Positions 7,856 through 15,936 of a stretch of 40,170 nt of DNA are shown piece by piece. The stretch comes from Kangiellaceae bacterium (GTDB lineage: Bacteria > Pseudomonadota > Gammaproteobacteria > Enterobacterales > Kangiellaceae), in assembly GCA_026196875.1 (NCBI GenBank), contig JAPHTP010000007.1, positions 1 through 40,170 of the forward strand, read 5' to 3'. Both the position numbers and the translations under genes were made by a program. Each line of letters opens with the position of its first letter. Within the stretch, counting starts at the first letter, position 1. The notes below the pieces were generated by a model that ran no database searches, had not been told where the DNA came from, and worked only from the letters and a program-made list of their open reading frames with translations.

Positions 7856-8649
7856 TAAAACCTACCGCAAAAATTCTTCTTGTTAGTGTACTGTTCTCCC
7901 TGATAAGCGCCTGCGCCACCAACATTGCTGGCCGCAACCAATTTATGCTTGTTTCTGAAAATAGTGCTATTCAAGCATCCAGCCAAGCCTATACCAATAT
8001 GCTTGAGCCATTTCAAAAGGAAGGCAAGTTAGACAGCAATCCGAAAACAGTTGAAAGGGTTAATCGAATAACCAACAAACTGATTGAACAAGCCAAGATA
8101 TTAAGACAAAATACCCGCAGTTGGGGGTGGAGTGTCAAGGTCATCGATGATGCCGAGACGGTTAATGCCTGGTGTATGGCTGGTGGGAAAATGGCAATTT
8201 ATACCGGCCTTATCAACAAACTAAACGCGACCGATGATGAAATTGCGCAGGTTATGGGGCACGAAATTTCTCATGCGCTGGCCAATCATTCCGCTGAACG
8301 GATGTCAATCGCCATGGCAAACAACATGGCCTTGAAAGCGCTCAAAGACAATACTGAGTTAGGCGATGGAAGTCTGGGACTTGCCGCTGCTGCGGCGCAG
8401 GTAGCCCTGACATTACCTAACAGCCGAACCGGCGAGTCTGAAGCGGATAAAATCGGTATTGAGCTTGCTGCAAAAGCCGGGTTTGACCCCAATGCCGCGG
8501 TGACACTTTGGCAAAAAATGGCGAAAGTAAGCGGTAATGGTGGTATGGAGTGGTTAAGTACCCACCCGTCCCCTGAAAATCGACAAGCGGCTCTTAAGAA
8601 AATGATCCCTGAAATGATGCCTTACTATCGTTCGGCTAAAGGAAACTAA
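7852..8649 (+). CDS. M48 family metallopeptidase, lipoprotein (LoiP/YggG-like)
   Basis: A 265-residue zinc peptidase. The signal sequence ends in the lipobox ISAC (Cys21), which predicts a membrane-anchored periplasmic protein. The catalytic motif is HEISH (His137, Glu138, His141), and the third zinc ligand is the Glu of GESEADK at about residue 197. Size and layout match E. coli LoiP and related Oma1-like M48 proteins, which take part in outer-membrane or envelope protein quality control. No Shine-Dalgarno sequence precedes ATG 7852; a 12-codon frame ends across the start in an ATGA overlap. The gene is followed by a hairpin and a terminator. The exact LoiP, YcaL or BepA-type role cannot be fixed from sequence alone. 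Confidence 0.85.
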   Translation: MIKPTAKILLVSVLFSLISACATNIAGRNQFMLVSENSAIQASSQAYTNMLEPFQKEGKLDSNPKTVERVNRITNKLIEQAKILRQNTRSWGWSVKVIDDAETVNAWCMAGGKMAIYTGLINKLNATDDEIAQVMGHEISHALANHSAERMSIAMANNMALKALKDNTELGDGSLGLAAAAAQVALTLPNSRTGESEADKIGIELAAKAGFDPNAAVTLWQKMAKVSGNGGMEWLSTHPSPENRQAALKKMIPEMMPYYRSAKGN

Positions 8650-9028
8650 ATAATAAAACGCTTTACGATAAGTGAACGTGCAACCAATCATCTCGATTTT
8701 GAGATGCTTGTTCTCCATTCTTGAGTTGGACTGCCCCAGCTCCGACTACAACAATACTTGTTGTATCAATGAGGCCGCGATAGTGAATTAGTACTTCAGT
8801 GTCGCGGTTTCTTTTTGGTAATAGATTTCTTCCTGCTTAATACGAAAAGATCTTTAGGTAATTTCCAATAAAATTTTGAAAGTTAAATATTTGGACTAAT
8901 ATTTAATTGTTAAATTATTGGTTTCAATAGCCTACTAGTTGAATTCGTTATTTATTTGCGAATTTGATGCCGGTAGTAATCAAAACCGGACAGAGTTGAG
9001 CTATCTTAATTTGAGATAAAGAAAAGCA
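8650..9028. other. Intergenic region with hairpin, terminator and AT-rich upstream sequence
   Basis: Downstream of the M48 gene lies a perfect hairpin, TACAACAA/TTGTTGTA with a three-base loop (8747-8765), then a terminator at 8775-8816. The rest, roughly 8820-9000, is very AT-rich and probably holds the promoter of the HDOD gene; I cannot choose one clear -35/-10 pair. No coding sequence is supported here. Confidence 0.5.
8775..8816 (+). terminator. Rho-independent terminator after the M48 gene
   Basis: CCGCGA (8775-8780) pairs with TCGCGG (8802-8807), and an inner TGAA/TTCA extends the stem past a small internal loop. The T-rich tract TTTCTTTTT follows at once. It lies about 130 bases after the M48 stop codon, so it may end that transcript. 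Confidence 0.6.
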
Positions 9029-9880
9029 ATGACCCACATACTTAACACCGTCACAGAGCAACAAACCAAACAGGGATATTTTATCCCTTCTCGAGAGAGT
9101 TTCCTAGAAGAGACTCTGAACCTTTTAGAGTCAGAAAGCACCGAGTTACTCGAGTGTGTGGACTTCATCTCTAAAGATGTGGGTTTGTCAGCCAAGGTTT
9201 TAACAGCGATGAACTCGGGCTTTATGGGGGTACATCGCGCTGTTTTTGATGTTAAACAAGCTGCAATGCTATTGGGTAAGGTTCGACTGCGAGAAATTGC
9301 TGATAAACATCTAAGTTACCAGAAGCAAAAGGAGATTAGTATATGCTTTGAGAGCTTTTGGGAAGAGAGTCATCTTATGGCAACAATTATGGAGTTCATT
9401 GGGGATAGATTTAAGGAAAAGATCCCATTGGAGTTTTTGTATTCCATTGGTTTATTTCATGATGTTGGGATAGCTGCTTTAGCGGTTAATTTTGAAAATT
9501 ATCAACAAAGTTTGGAAAGAGTTAAGGCTGGTGAGTATGCGTCACAAGTGAAAATGGAAGAAGAAATTTATCATACCAACCATGCGATAGTAGGATATTT
9601 CATCGCGAATGGCTGGTTTTTGCCTAAAGATCTTTGCAAATCTATTTTGCTTCACCACGATACCGAAATGCTGAAAAAAGTTGAAGGCACGCAAGAACAA
9701 TTATGCTACGCGATCTTGAAAATGGCGGATGATATAGTCAAGCACAATAAGGACTTTCAAAGTTCCGATGATTGGCACCTCATACGGCATGACGTGTGTA
9801 ATGTCTTGGGGATCACCGAATTGGATTATCTTGATATCAAAGATGATATTGAAACACAAATTTTTCATGAAGCTGCATAA
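9029..9880 (+). CDS. HDOD domain protein
   Basis: A 283-residue soluble protein that matches the HDOD (HD-related output domain) family: CVDFISKDVGLSAKVLTAMN near the start, then VKQAAMLLG, and a helical second half. HDOD proteins usually lack the catalytic HD pair and act as signalling adaptors in c-di-GMP, motility or stress circuits. This one keeps GLFHDVG (His144-Asp145), a later HTNHAI and a HHD near residue 211, so some metal-binding HD character remains. It has no extra domain. The start ATG follows a purine-rich tract. It stands alone between two long spacers, so its partner cannot be read from context, although a GGDEF-EAL protein lies about 2.3 kb away. Confidence 0.8.
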   Translation: MTHILNTVTEQQTKQGYFIPSRESFLEETLNLLESESTELLECVDFISKDVGLSAKVLTAMNSGFMGVHRAVFDVKQAAMLLGKVRLREIADKHLSYQKQKEISICFESFWEESHLMATIMEFIGDRFKEKIPLEFLYSIGLFHDVGIAALAVNFENYQQSLERVKAGEYASQVKMEEEIYHTNHAIVGYFIANGWFLPKDLCKSILLHHDTEMLKKVEGTQEQLCYAILKMADDIVKHNKDFQSSDDWHLIRHDVCNVLGITELDYLDIKDDIETQIFHEAA

Positions 9881-10152
9881 GGTCACATTTTAGCGACTCT
9901 TAGCTTATTTTCTATACTTAAAAATCAGAAGGCACATTTCAGACTTTGGTCTTGGCTTATGTGCTTGTCGGCTAATCTTCTTGTTGAAAAATTCTCCTGC
10001 TTTATTCGGTTAGGGAGTGACACTGTATAGATTTTATAATCTGCGGAAGTTGGGAGAAATGCTCAGGGTATATATCGCGCTTTATCGTTACTGAACTATA
10101 ATAACAAGAACGTTATTCTTGCAGAATTAGTCGCTTTCAATTAGGTCATAAA

Positions 10153-11787
10153 GTGAACTCAGGCCCCTTTGATATAAAATCCGATAGAGAACCCGATAGA
10201 GAATCAAATAGAGAGCTCGGAGAGAATGGATTTATCTTGCAGCTGCAAAATTCCAACGCCTATTCTCACAAAACTCGAAACATTCATCTAACCCAAACCC
10301 ATAGTGCCTGGCTCCTGCTTACCGGCAGTTTTGCCTATAAGATTAAGAAACCCGTTGATTTCGGATTCCTCGATTTTTCAAGTCTAGATAAACGACTCCG
10401 CTTCTGTCAGCTGGAGGTGGAATTAAATAGCCGCTTCTCTCCAGAGCTTTATATCGGAGTCGTCCCCATTACCAGGCATAAAAAACAAATCATTATGGAT
10501 GGACGACAGGGAGAAATTATTGATTATGCGGTTAAAATGAAACAGTTTCCGTCCGATAGTTTACTCAGCGACCTTCAAAGTCGAAGTCAGCTTAATCATC
10601 ATCATATTGAGCAGCTTGAGGAGTTAATCAGTGAGTTTCATCAATCAGCAGAAATTGCCGCGGATTGTTCCAGCTATGGGGCGAAAAAATCGATACTTCA
10701 CTGGGTGGAAGAGAACTTTGAACACATTAATGCCGGTGAAGATCGAAATTTACAACAAGCGAAACTTACCCAGATAAATGAATGGGTTGAAAGGCAAGCA
10801 CAAGTACTGAGTCCGGCATTTAAACTGCGAAAGGCATCTGGGTTCGTTCGCAACTGCCATGGCGATTTGCACTTGAAAAATATCACTCTGGTTGGCGAAA
10901 TAATAAAACTGTTCGACTGCATTGAATTTAACGACGAGTTGCGTTGGATTGATGTGATGAGTGAAGTTGCTTTTTTATTGATGGACTTAGAAGAGAAGGG
11001 AGCGGCTCAACTGGCCAATCAATTCTTAAATGGCTATTTGGAAAATACCGGTGATTATGCAGGGTTAAGAGTGTTGACTTTCTACAAAGTTTATCGTGCG
11101 TTAGTGAGGGCCAAAGTAGCAGTTTTAACCAGTCAACAACTTGAAAAGAATTCTCAAGACTATAAAACCAAAATACAGGAGTACCAACAGTATCTTGACT
11201 ATATTTGCTATGCTATTGTCGAGCCTGAACCTCAATTGATGATCACGTTTGGCTTTTCCGGATCCGGTAAAACCTTCCTGGTCAAACAACTTTGTAATGA
11301 GCGGGGATATATTTATATTCGTTCGGATGTTGAGAGAAAAAGGTTGTCTGGACTAAGAGCATTAGATAAAAGCCTTTCCGATCTCGATAGCGGCCTGTAC
11401 ACAGCGAAACAAACTGAGCAGACTTATCATCGACTAATTGAGTTGGCTGCAGAAGCTATCGACAGCGGGTTTAGCGTCGTATTAGATGCCACGTTTTTGC
11501 AAAAACAATATAGAGAAATGGCTTATAAGCTTGCTCGTGATAAAAAGGTGAAAGCCATCATTTTGCATTGTTTTGCGCCCGAAAGCGTTTTAAGGCAAAG
11601 GATAATTTCAAGACAAAAAGGTGAGAGTGATGCGTCTGAAGCCGATCTAAAAGTATTAGCCTATCAGCAACAAAAATCAGAAATGCTGACAGCGCAGGAG
11701 CATAGCAAAACGATATTGGTGGATACGACTAGAGCTGATTGTTTAGAGACGTTGCTCAAACAAATTAGAAGTACTAAACAATTATAA
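10153..11787 (+). CDS. Bifunctional protein: aminoglycoside phosphotransferase-like kinase domain fused to AAA/P-loop kinase domain
   Basis: A 544-residue cytoplasmic protein. The N-terminal half (to about 345) is a phosphotransferase-like fold: LLTGSFAYKIKKPVDFGFLD near the start, the catalytic loop NCHGDLHLKN (HGDLH at 236-240) and the metal-binding FDCIEF (about 254-259). The C-terminal half (about 360-544) is a P-loop ATPase/kinase with Walker A GFSGSGKT (367-374) and LDATFL downstream, resembling small gluconate- or polynucleotide-kinase-like folds. This two-domain architecture is widespread and uncharacterised; the name does not mean antibiotic resistance. GTG 10153 has AGG seven bases upstream, but the first 27 residues contain a 12-bp tandem repeat (DRE.DRE.NRE) not expected in the family, so a start further downstream is possible. 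Confidence 0.8.
   Translation: MNSGPFDIKSDREPDRESNRELGENGFILQLQNSNAYSHKTRNIHLTQTHSAWLLLTGSFAYKIKKPVDFGFLDFSSLDKRLRFCQLEVELNSRFSPELYIGVVPITRHKKQIIMDGRQGEIIDYAVKMKQFPSDSLLSDLQSRSQLNHHHIEQLEELISEFHQSAEIAADCSSYGAKKSILHWVEENFEHINAGEDRNLQQAKLTQINEWVERQAQVLSPAFKLRKASGFVRNCHGDLHLKNITLVGEIIKLFDCIEFNDELRWIDVMSEVAFLLMDLEEKGAAQLANQFLNGYLENTGDYAGLRVLTFYKVYRALVRAKVAVLTSQQLEKNSQDYKTKIQEYQQYLDYICYAIVEPEPQLMITFGFSGSGKTFLVKQLCNERGYIYIRSDVERKRLSGLRALDKSLSDLDSGLYTAKQTEQTYHRLIELAAEAIDSGFSVVLDATFLQKQYREMAYKLARDKKVKAIILHCFAPESVLRQRIISRQKGESDASEADLKVLAYQQQKSEMLTAQEHSKTILVDTTRADCLETLLKQIRSTKQL
10181..10228 (+). repeat. Four 12-bp tandem repeats at the 5' end of the kinase/ATPase gene
   Basis: Units are ccgatagagaac, ccgatagagaat, caaatagagagc and tcggagagaatg, with GAGA at constant phase. 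In the chosen frame they encode a repeated Asp/Asn-Arg-Glu triplet. They precede the conserved domain and may be an expanded start region rather than a functional peptide. Confidence 0.75.
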
Positions 11788-11788
11788 T

Positions 11789-12160
11789 CTAGTTGGGTTT
11801 TTTAGCCGGTTGCAATAGCGAGTCAGTTTTGGCCGCGCAGGTAAACTCGGACCGCTGGAAGCCTTTGGGTTTTTCGCTTAACCATTTTACAGTCACACTA
11901 CTTTTGGATATTAAAATGACGGGTTGGTGCAACTGCTTTTTTGATAGCTCGAGAATTCTATCGCTAAAATCTACGGCGTCTTCTTCTGAATTAAAATAAT
12001 AAGTTCGTTCCAGACGCAGCTTATCAGCACTTTGTTTTATACGCCACTCCGGCAATTCTGCGATTAATTGCAGCAGCGCTTGTCCATTGAGCTCGAACAC
12101 ACTTCTACCTTCATCGATAGCAGTTTTGGGAGGCGCGGGAGTCTTAGTTGATTTGCTCAT
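11789..12160 (-). CDS. Pterin-4a-carbinolamine dehydratase-like protein with altered active site
   Basis: A 123-residue protein whose residues about 20-115 align with pterin-4a-carbinolamine dehydratase (PCD/DCoH), including LPEW, FS.RI.EL and the KGF...F.CAAKTD end. Compared with the paralogue at 15377-15757, the catalytic His-His-Pro reads His78-Gln79-Pro80, and the later catalytic histidine is glutamate (Glu96). Two of the three histidines expected for dehydration of 4a-hydroxytetrahydropterin are therefore missing. It may have another role, as the DCoH family also acts in protein binding. ATG 12160 has AGGGG eight bases upstream, better than the TTG at 12187. It lies 13 bases after the GGDEF-EAL gene and is probably co-transcribed with it. 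Confidence 0.75.
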   Translation of the reverse strand: MSKSTKTPAPPKTAIDEGRSVFELNGQALLQLIAELPEWRIKQSADKLRLERTYYFNSEEDAVDFSDRILELSKKQLHQPVILISKSSVTVKWLSEKPKGFQRSEFTCAAKTDSLLQPAKKPN

Positions 12161-12173
12161 TAAGCCATCCCCT

Positions 12174-14567
12174 TTAACTGCTAACAACCAGTTTGATATA
12201 GCTGTTGGTCTTTTTACTATCTTTGTGACAAAAGTGGAGTGTTAATAGTCGCTCAAAATCCTCTGAGTTGATTGGCCAGGAATATAAGTATCCTTGTCCA
12301 TAGTCGCAGTTGGCTTTGGTTAGAAGTTGTTGCTGCTCTTTGGTCTCGACGCCTTCCGCAATCACTTTTAAGCCAAGTTTGTGGGCCATACTAATCATCG
12401 CTTCGCACAGGGCCAGGTCGCTGGAGTTTTCGGTGAGGTTTCTTACAAATGACTTGTCGATTTTTAGACAATCTATTTTAAATTGGCGCAGGTAGGCTAG
12501 TGAAGAATAGCCTGTGCCAAAATCATCCAGAGCAATTTGAAAGCCTTTTTCTCTAAGATGGTTGAGGTGGTAGTTGGTAGATTTTCTCGACTCCATAAAA
12601 AGACTCTCAGTTATTTCAAGAGTTATGCTGCTAGGAGACATCCCTAATTTCTCAACTTGATCTCCCCAGTCCAGAAGTTGGGTGCTCCTAAATTGAACAG
12701 GAGAGACGTTAATACTCATTCGTAATTTGTTAGAGTAACTTTGTTGCCAGATTTTTAGTTGCTTAATTGACTCTTGGAATACCCACTCTCCAACAGGAAT
12801 GATTAACTTGGTTTCTTCAAGTGCCGGGATAAACTTATCAGGGCTAATTAAACCCAAGGTTGGATGTTGCCATCGGATTAACGCTTCAATTTTTTCTATT
12901 TCACCGCTTTTTTGGTTGACTATGGATTGATAGTAAAGCTCGAATTGTTCCTCGTTAATGGCAACTCTTAAATCACGAATGAGGCTCATATGGTCAATAG
13001 CGTCCTGTTGCATTTTACTATTGAAATAGCAAAAACGCCCTCGGCCTAAATTTTTGGCTTCATACATTGCCTGGTCTGCCTGTTTGAGTAGTTCTACCGG
13101 GTTACTCGAATCATTTGGGCAAACCGAGATGCCGATGCTAGCAGATATAATGACTTGCTCGCTCAAATCAAAAGGAGCCCGCAGGCAAAGCAGAATTCTA
13201 TTAACTACAAGGTCGATATTTCGTTGTTGATCACCACAATCCAGAATAACTACGAATTCGTCGCCACCAAGTCGGCCTAATGTATCTGTGCTTCTCAGGC
13301 TGCTTTTAATTCGCCTGGCGACTTCAACTAGCAATTGATCACCTTGGTCGTGACCCATGGTGTCGTTGACATTTTTAAAGCCATCTAAGTCAATTAATAG
13401 CAGCGAAAATGGGCGACCGCTACGTTTGCTTGCAGCTAAGGTGTCTTTAAGGCGGTGATGGAAACAGCGGCGATTTGGCAATCCGGTCAAGAAGTCAAAA
13501 TTCGCCTGATGCCACACTTCGCGCTCTCTTTCCTCGAGTTTCTTGTTAGCGCTTCTTAGTCTCAACTGGTGATAGCCTAAGATAATTAAGATTAGGCTAG
13601 CTATCGCCGCGAATTGTAAGAGTCTGTTGTAGTCTTCGGCAATATCATAGCGAACCGTAAGCCAATAGTTTTCAATACGTTTTCTCTGTTCGATTGATAC
13701 CGAGGCAATTGCCTTATTTAAAATATCTTTAAGTATCGGGGATTGCTTTCTAACGCCGATCCCAAGTTCGATGGTAGATAGTTCATCGAAGCCGCCATTA
13801 ATTTTTAAATCGGTGTAATTTTCTACTTGAATCGTATACCCGGCCAAATGAAGGCCACTTAAATAGCCAAATAATTCCCCGGTTCTTACCATTTCAAGGC
13901 CCTGGGTACGATTTTTAACTTCGACCAGGTTAATTTCGGGATACTTATTTCTAAGGAGGTCGACATAGGCGTACCCCTTGTGTACACCCAGTCTTTTCTC
14001 CTTAAGCCCATCCAATTTGGACAGGAAGAATTTATCTTGAGTGGTAACAACTACAAACGGGATCTCAACAAATGGCTCGGTGAATGTTAAGTATTCTTCC
14101 CGTTGAGGGGTTTTTGCTGCTAGCGAAATCATGTCGCAGCGACCGGATTTAACTGATAACAGAGATTGATTCCAGCTCGTAGTATCCATTATTGAGATTG
14201 GTTTTTCGATTAGATTACTGAACAATTTGATGTATTCAGCGCCAATTCCAATATGATTACCTTCTGAAATGGCATCAAGTGGCATGGAGCTGGGATCAAC
14301 ACAAAGTCGGATTTTATCGATTGATTGCAAGAAGGCCCTTTCTGTCGAAGTGAAATTTATCTTGGCGGATGCGAGAACCAAGCTTGGAGTAAGAGAGAAA
14401 ATTAGTGCGATTACACAAACGACTCTAAATAGTATTTGAACTAGATATTGAATTACTTTTGAGACAGGCGTTAATCGAACTCTAGTTTTAGTTCGATTGA
14501 AGCTTTTATCTTGATTCGACAAAAAGTAATTCACCTGATACTCCGACTTCCTGAATTTGATAATCAC
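12174..14567 (-). CDS. Periplasmic-sensor GGDEF-EAL protein (c-di-GMP cyclase/phosphodiesterase)
   Basis: A 797-residue membrane protein. A signal anchor (about 45-65) is followed by a solute-binding-protein family 3 domain (about 85-305) in the periplasm, a transmembrane helix (about 315-331), and cytoplasmic GGDEF then EAL domains. Diguanylate cyclase residues are intact: GGDEF at 434-438, with the inhibitory RxxD site (RSTD, 425-428) five residues before. The phosphodiesterase domain also looks complete: EALIRW (561-566), DDFGTGYSS (681-689) and AEGVE. Both activities are therefore possible, with net direction set by the ligand bound outside. GTG 14567 with GGGGA six to seven bases upstream is the best start. 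The orphan FixJ-type regulator gene lies just upstream on the same strand, and a carbinolamine dehydratase-like gene follows 13 bases after. Confidence 0.92.
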   Translation of the reverse strand: MIIKFRKSEYQVNYFLSNQDKSFNRTKTRVRLTPVSKVIQYLVQILFRVVCVIALIFSLTPSLVLASAKINFTSTERAFLQSIDKIRLCVDPSSMPLDAISEGNHIGIGAEYIKLFSNLIEKPISIMDTTSWNQSLLSVKSGRCDMISLAAKTPQREEYLTFTEPFVEIPFVVVTTQDKFFLSKLDGLKEKRLGVHKGYAYVDLLRNKYPEINLVEVKNRTQGLEMVRTGELFGYLSGLHLAGYTIQVENYTDLKINGGFDELSTIELGIGVRKQSPILKDILNKAIASVSIEQRKRIENYWLTVRYDIAEDYNRLLQFAAIASLILIILGYHQLRLRSANKKLEEREREVWHQANFDFLTGLPNRRCFHHRLKDTLAASKRSGRPFSLLLIDLDGFKNVNDTMGHDQGDQLLVEVARRIKSSLRSTDTLGRLGGDEFVVILDCGDQQRNIDLVVNRILLCLRAPFDLSEQVIISASIGISVCPNDSSNPVELLKQADQAMYEAKNLGRGRFCYFNSKMQQDAIDHMSLIRDLRVAINEEQFELYYQSIVNQKSGEIEKIEALIRWQHPTLGLISPDKFIPALEETKLIIPVGEWVFQESIKQLKIWQQSYSNKLRMSINVSPVQFRSTQLLDWGDQVEKLGMSPSSITLEITESLFMESRKSTNYHLNHLREKGFQIALDDFGTGYSSLAYLRQFKIDCLKIDKSFVRNLTENSSDLALCEAMISMAHKLGLKVIAEGVETKEQQQLLTKANCDYGQGYLYSWPINSEDFERLLTLHFCHKDSKKTNSYIKLVVSS

Positions 14568-14637
14568 AACTCATCCCCTAGATAACAGGATAGGAAAAGT
14601 AGGAGCAAATTAATATACGTATGACTGCTTAAGGAAG

Positions 14638-14657
14638 ACTAAGTACTTATACTTAGT
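14638..14657. promoter_or_regulatory. Perfect palindrome between regulator and GGDEF-EAL genes
   Basis: ACTAAGTA (14638-14645) and TACTTAGT (14650-14657) form an 8-bp perfect inverted repeat around CTTA. It lies about 70 bases upstream of the GGDEF-EAL start and is not followed by a T-tract on the minus strand. An operator dyad is more likely than a terminator. The neighbouring FixJ/LuxR-type regulator is an obvious candidate binder, by inference only. Confidence 0.45.
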
Positions 14658-14725
14658 TCATAGTAGAAATAGGCTTAAGGAGATGTAAGTGCTTGCTTTT
14701 TCGCTTGGGGATTCTTAATTCTGAG

Positions 14726-15331
14726 TTATTGTTTTGTAAGGCACAATTTTACCAAGCTTGCGATTGAATCAACTTCCATTTTTTTCATTACGTTAGTACG
14801 ATGGATTTCGACAGTTCGATAGCTAATGTCTAATATTCTTGCGATCTCTTTGTTAGATTTTCCCTCAACAACCCAATGCATTACTTCTTCTTCACGCTTA
14901 CTTAAGCTGTCAAACTTCTGTTGAGTCAGGGATTGTTGCATTTGGGTTAGTCGATTTTTAAGGTCGAGTTCGAATGCGGATTTAACCACTCTAACGAGTT
15001 GTTCATTATCAAATGGTTTTTCAATAAAGTCGAAAGCGCCATTTTTAAGTGCCTGAATTGAGGCCGAAATCTGGGCACATCCAGAAATGAAGATGATGGG
15101 GATACCGTTGTCTTTTTCGAGTAAAATTTCTTGCAGCTGTAGCCCATCCATCTCCGGCATATTTTGGTCTAACAGCAGGCAACCTTGGTGAGTGAATTTG
15201 CCAGATCCCAAAAATTCCTTGGCTGAGGCGAACCCTTCTACCGGAATATCCGCATTTCTAAGCGTCCTGATGATCGCATTACGCATTTGCTCGTCGTCGT
15301 CAACTGTAAACGCGGTTGGTTGTTGTTGCAT
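14726..15331 (-). CDS. FixJ/NarL-type response regulator, orphan
   Basis: A 201-residue two-domain transcription factor. The receiver domain (about 5-120) has the acidic pocket VDDDE at 10-14, phospho-acceptor Asp55 in LLLDQNMP, Ser83 in the switch position (FISG) and Lys105 in EKPFD. A LuxR-type helix-turn-helix follows (about 137-198): LSKREEEVMHWVVEGKSNKE and ISYRTVEIHRTNVMKKM. Overall it matches the FixJ family. No histidine kinase is adjacent; the nearest partner gene is the GGDEF-EAL sensor downstream on the same strand, so it may control c-di-GMP synthesis or answer to a distant kinase. A perfect palindrome lies between the two genes. The start ATG 15331 gives a normal-length receiver domain. 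Confidence 0.88.
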   Translation of the reverse strand: MQQQPTAFTVDDDEQMRNAIIRTLRNADIPVEGFASAKEFLGSGKFTHQGCLLLDQNMPEMDGLQLQEILLEKDNGIPIIFISGCAQISASIQALKNGAFDFIEKPFDNEQLVRVVKSAFELDLKNRLTQMQQSLTQQKFDSLSKREEEVMHWVVEGKSNKEIARILDISYRTVEIHRTNVMKKMEVDSIASLVKLCLTKQ

Positions 15332-15376
15332 AGCTCAAAAATACCGTTGCTCGTTATAAAAAGTGTATCAAAAGTG

Positions 15377-15757
15377 CTACTCAGAGAGCTTGGATGTTAA
15401 TTGAAGGTAAATATTGTCTGATTTTGCCGCACAAACAAAATCGTTCTTATGCAGTCCCTTAATTTTATGGGTCCACCAGCGAAGGGTCACTTTGCCCCAT
15501 TCGGTTAAAACTGCCGGGTGGTGATTTTCTTGCTCAGCAAGTGCTCCAATGCGATTAGTGAAATCTAACGCTTCGATAAAATTCTTGAATTGATAGTTTC
15601 TCAGGAGTTGAAGAATACTGTGTCGTTCCACAATCTCCCATTCCGGCAATTGAGATAACAGCTGGCTGGCTTCATCTCTTTCTATTTTTGGGGCTCCGAC
15701 TTGACATGCTTCGCAAGTTTGGGAAGATAAATTACCCGCGTCTATTTGATTAGTCAT
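15377..15757 (-). CDS. phhB: Pterin-4a-carbinolamine dehydratase
   Basis: A 126-residue protein with the complete PCD/DCoH signature: ENHHPAV (His79, His80, Pro81), then WWTHKIKGL with His97 and a closing CAAKSD. The enzyme dehydrates 4a-hydroxytetrahydrobiopterin, regenerating the pterin cofactor of phenylalanine hydroxylase, or serves in folate-like pterin metabolism. The first 25 residues are an extension before the usual domain start (EASQLLSQLPEW) and include CEAC. ATG 15757 has AAGGAAG close upstream. No phenylalanine hydroxylase gene is in the window. A paralogue with a broken active site lies 3.2 kb downstream on the same strand, so this copy is the likely active enzyme. Confidence 0.9.
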   Translation of the reverse strand: MTNQIDAGNLSSQTCEACQVGAPKIERDEASQLLSQLPEWEIVERHSILQLLRNYQFKNFIEALDFTNRIGALAEQENHHPAVLTEWGKVTLRWWTHKIKGLHKNDFVCAAKSDNIYLQLTSKLSE

Positions 15758-15801
15758 TTTCTTCCTTTGAATGGGCTTTCAATTAAAGATAGCAAAGATA
15801 T

Positions 15802-15864
15802 GGTTTTATAGACGAGATATCAGGTTTTATAGACGAGATATCAGGTTTTATGGACGAGATATTG
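15802..15864 (+). repeat. Three 21-bp direct repeats upstream of the BaeS-like gene
   Basis: Two identical units (ggttttatagacgagat followed by atca) at 15802-15822 and 15823-15843, and a third with three or four changes at 15844-15864. The 21-base period equals two turns of B-DNA, so proteins bound to each copy would sit on the same face. The array ends 15 bases before a predicted -35 hexamer. It may be a binding site for the OmpR-family regulator encoded downstream. Confidence 0.85.
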
Positions 15865-15878
15865 GGCTTTCCTTATTA

Positions 15879-15907
15879 TTTACACAATTTTCCAGCATAA
15901 TTACTAT
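15879..15907 (+). promoter_or_regulatory. Predicted promoter of the baeSR-like operon
   Basis: TTTACA (15879-15884) and TACTAT (15902-15907) are separated by exactly 17 bases and are each close to the sigma-70 consensus. A transcript from about 15914 would leave a short leader before ATG 15937 and would exclude the TTG at 15907 as the start. Confidence 0.5.
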
Positions 15908-15936
15908 TGTTGAGATCGAGCTTAGCCACTACGAAA

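Noticed and set aside
9932-9964. Terminator after the HDOD gene
   Set aside because: GCACAT/ATGTGC form a stem with an inner AGAC/GTCT, but no T-tract follows and the loops are irregular.
10153-11787. Aminoglycoside resistance enzyme
   Set aside because: The phosphotransferase fold is fused to a P-loop kinase domain, an architecture common in chromosomes and not tied to resistance.
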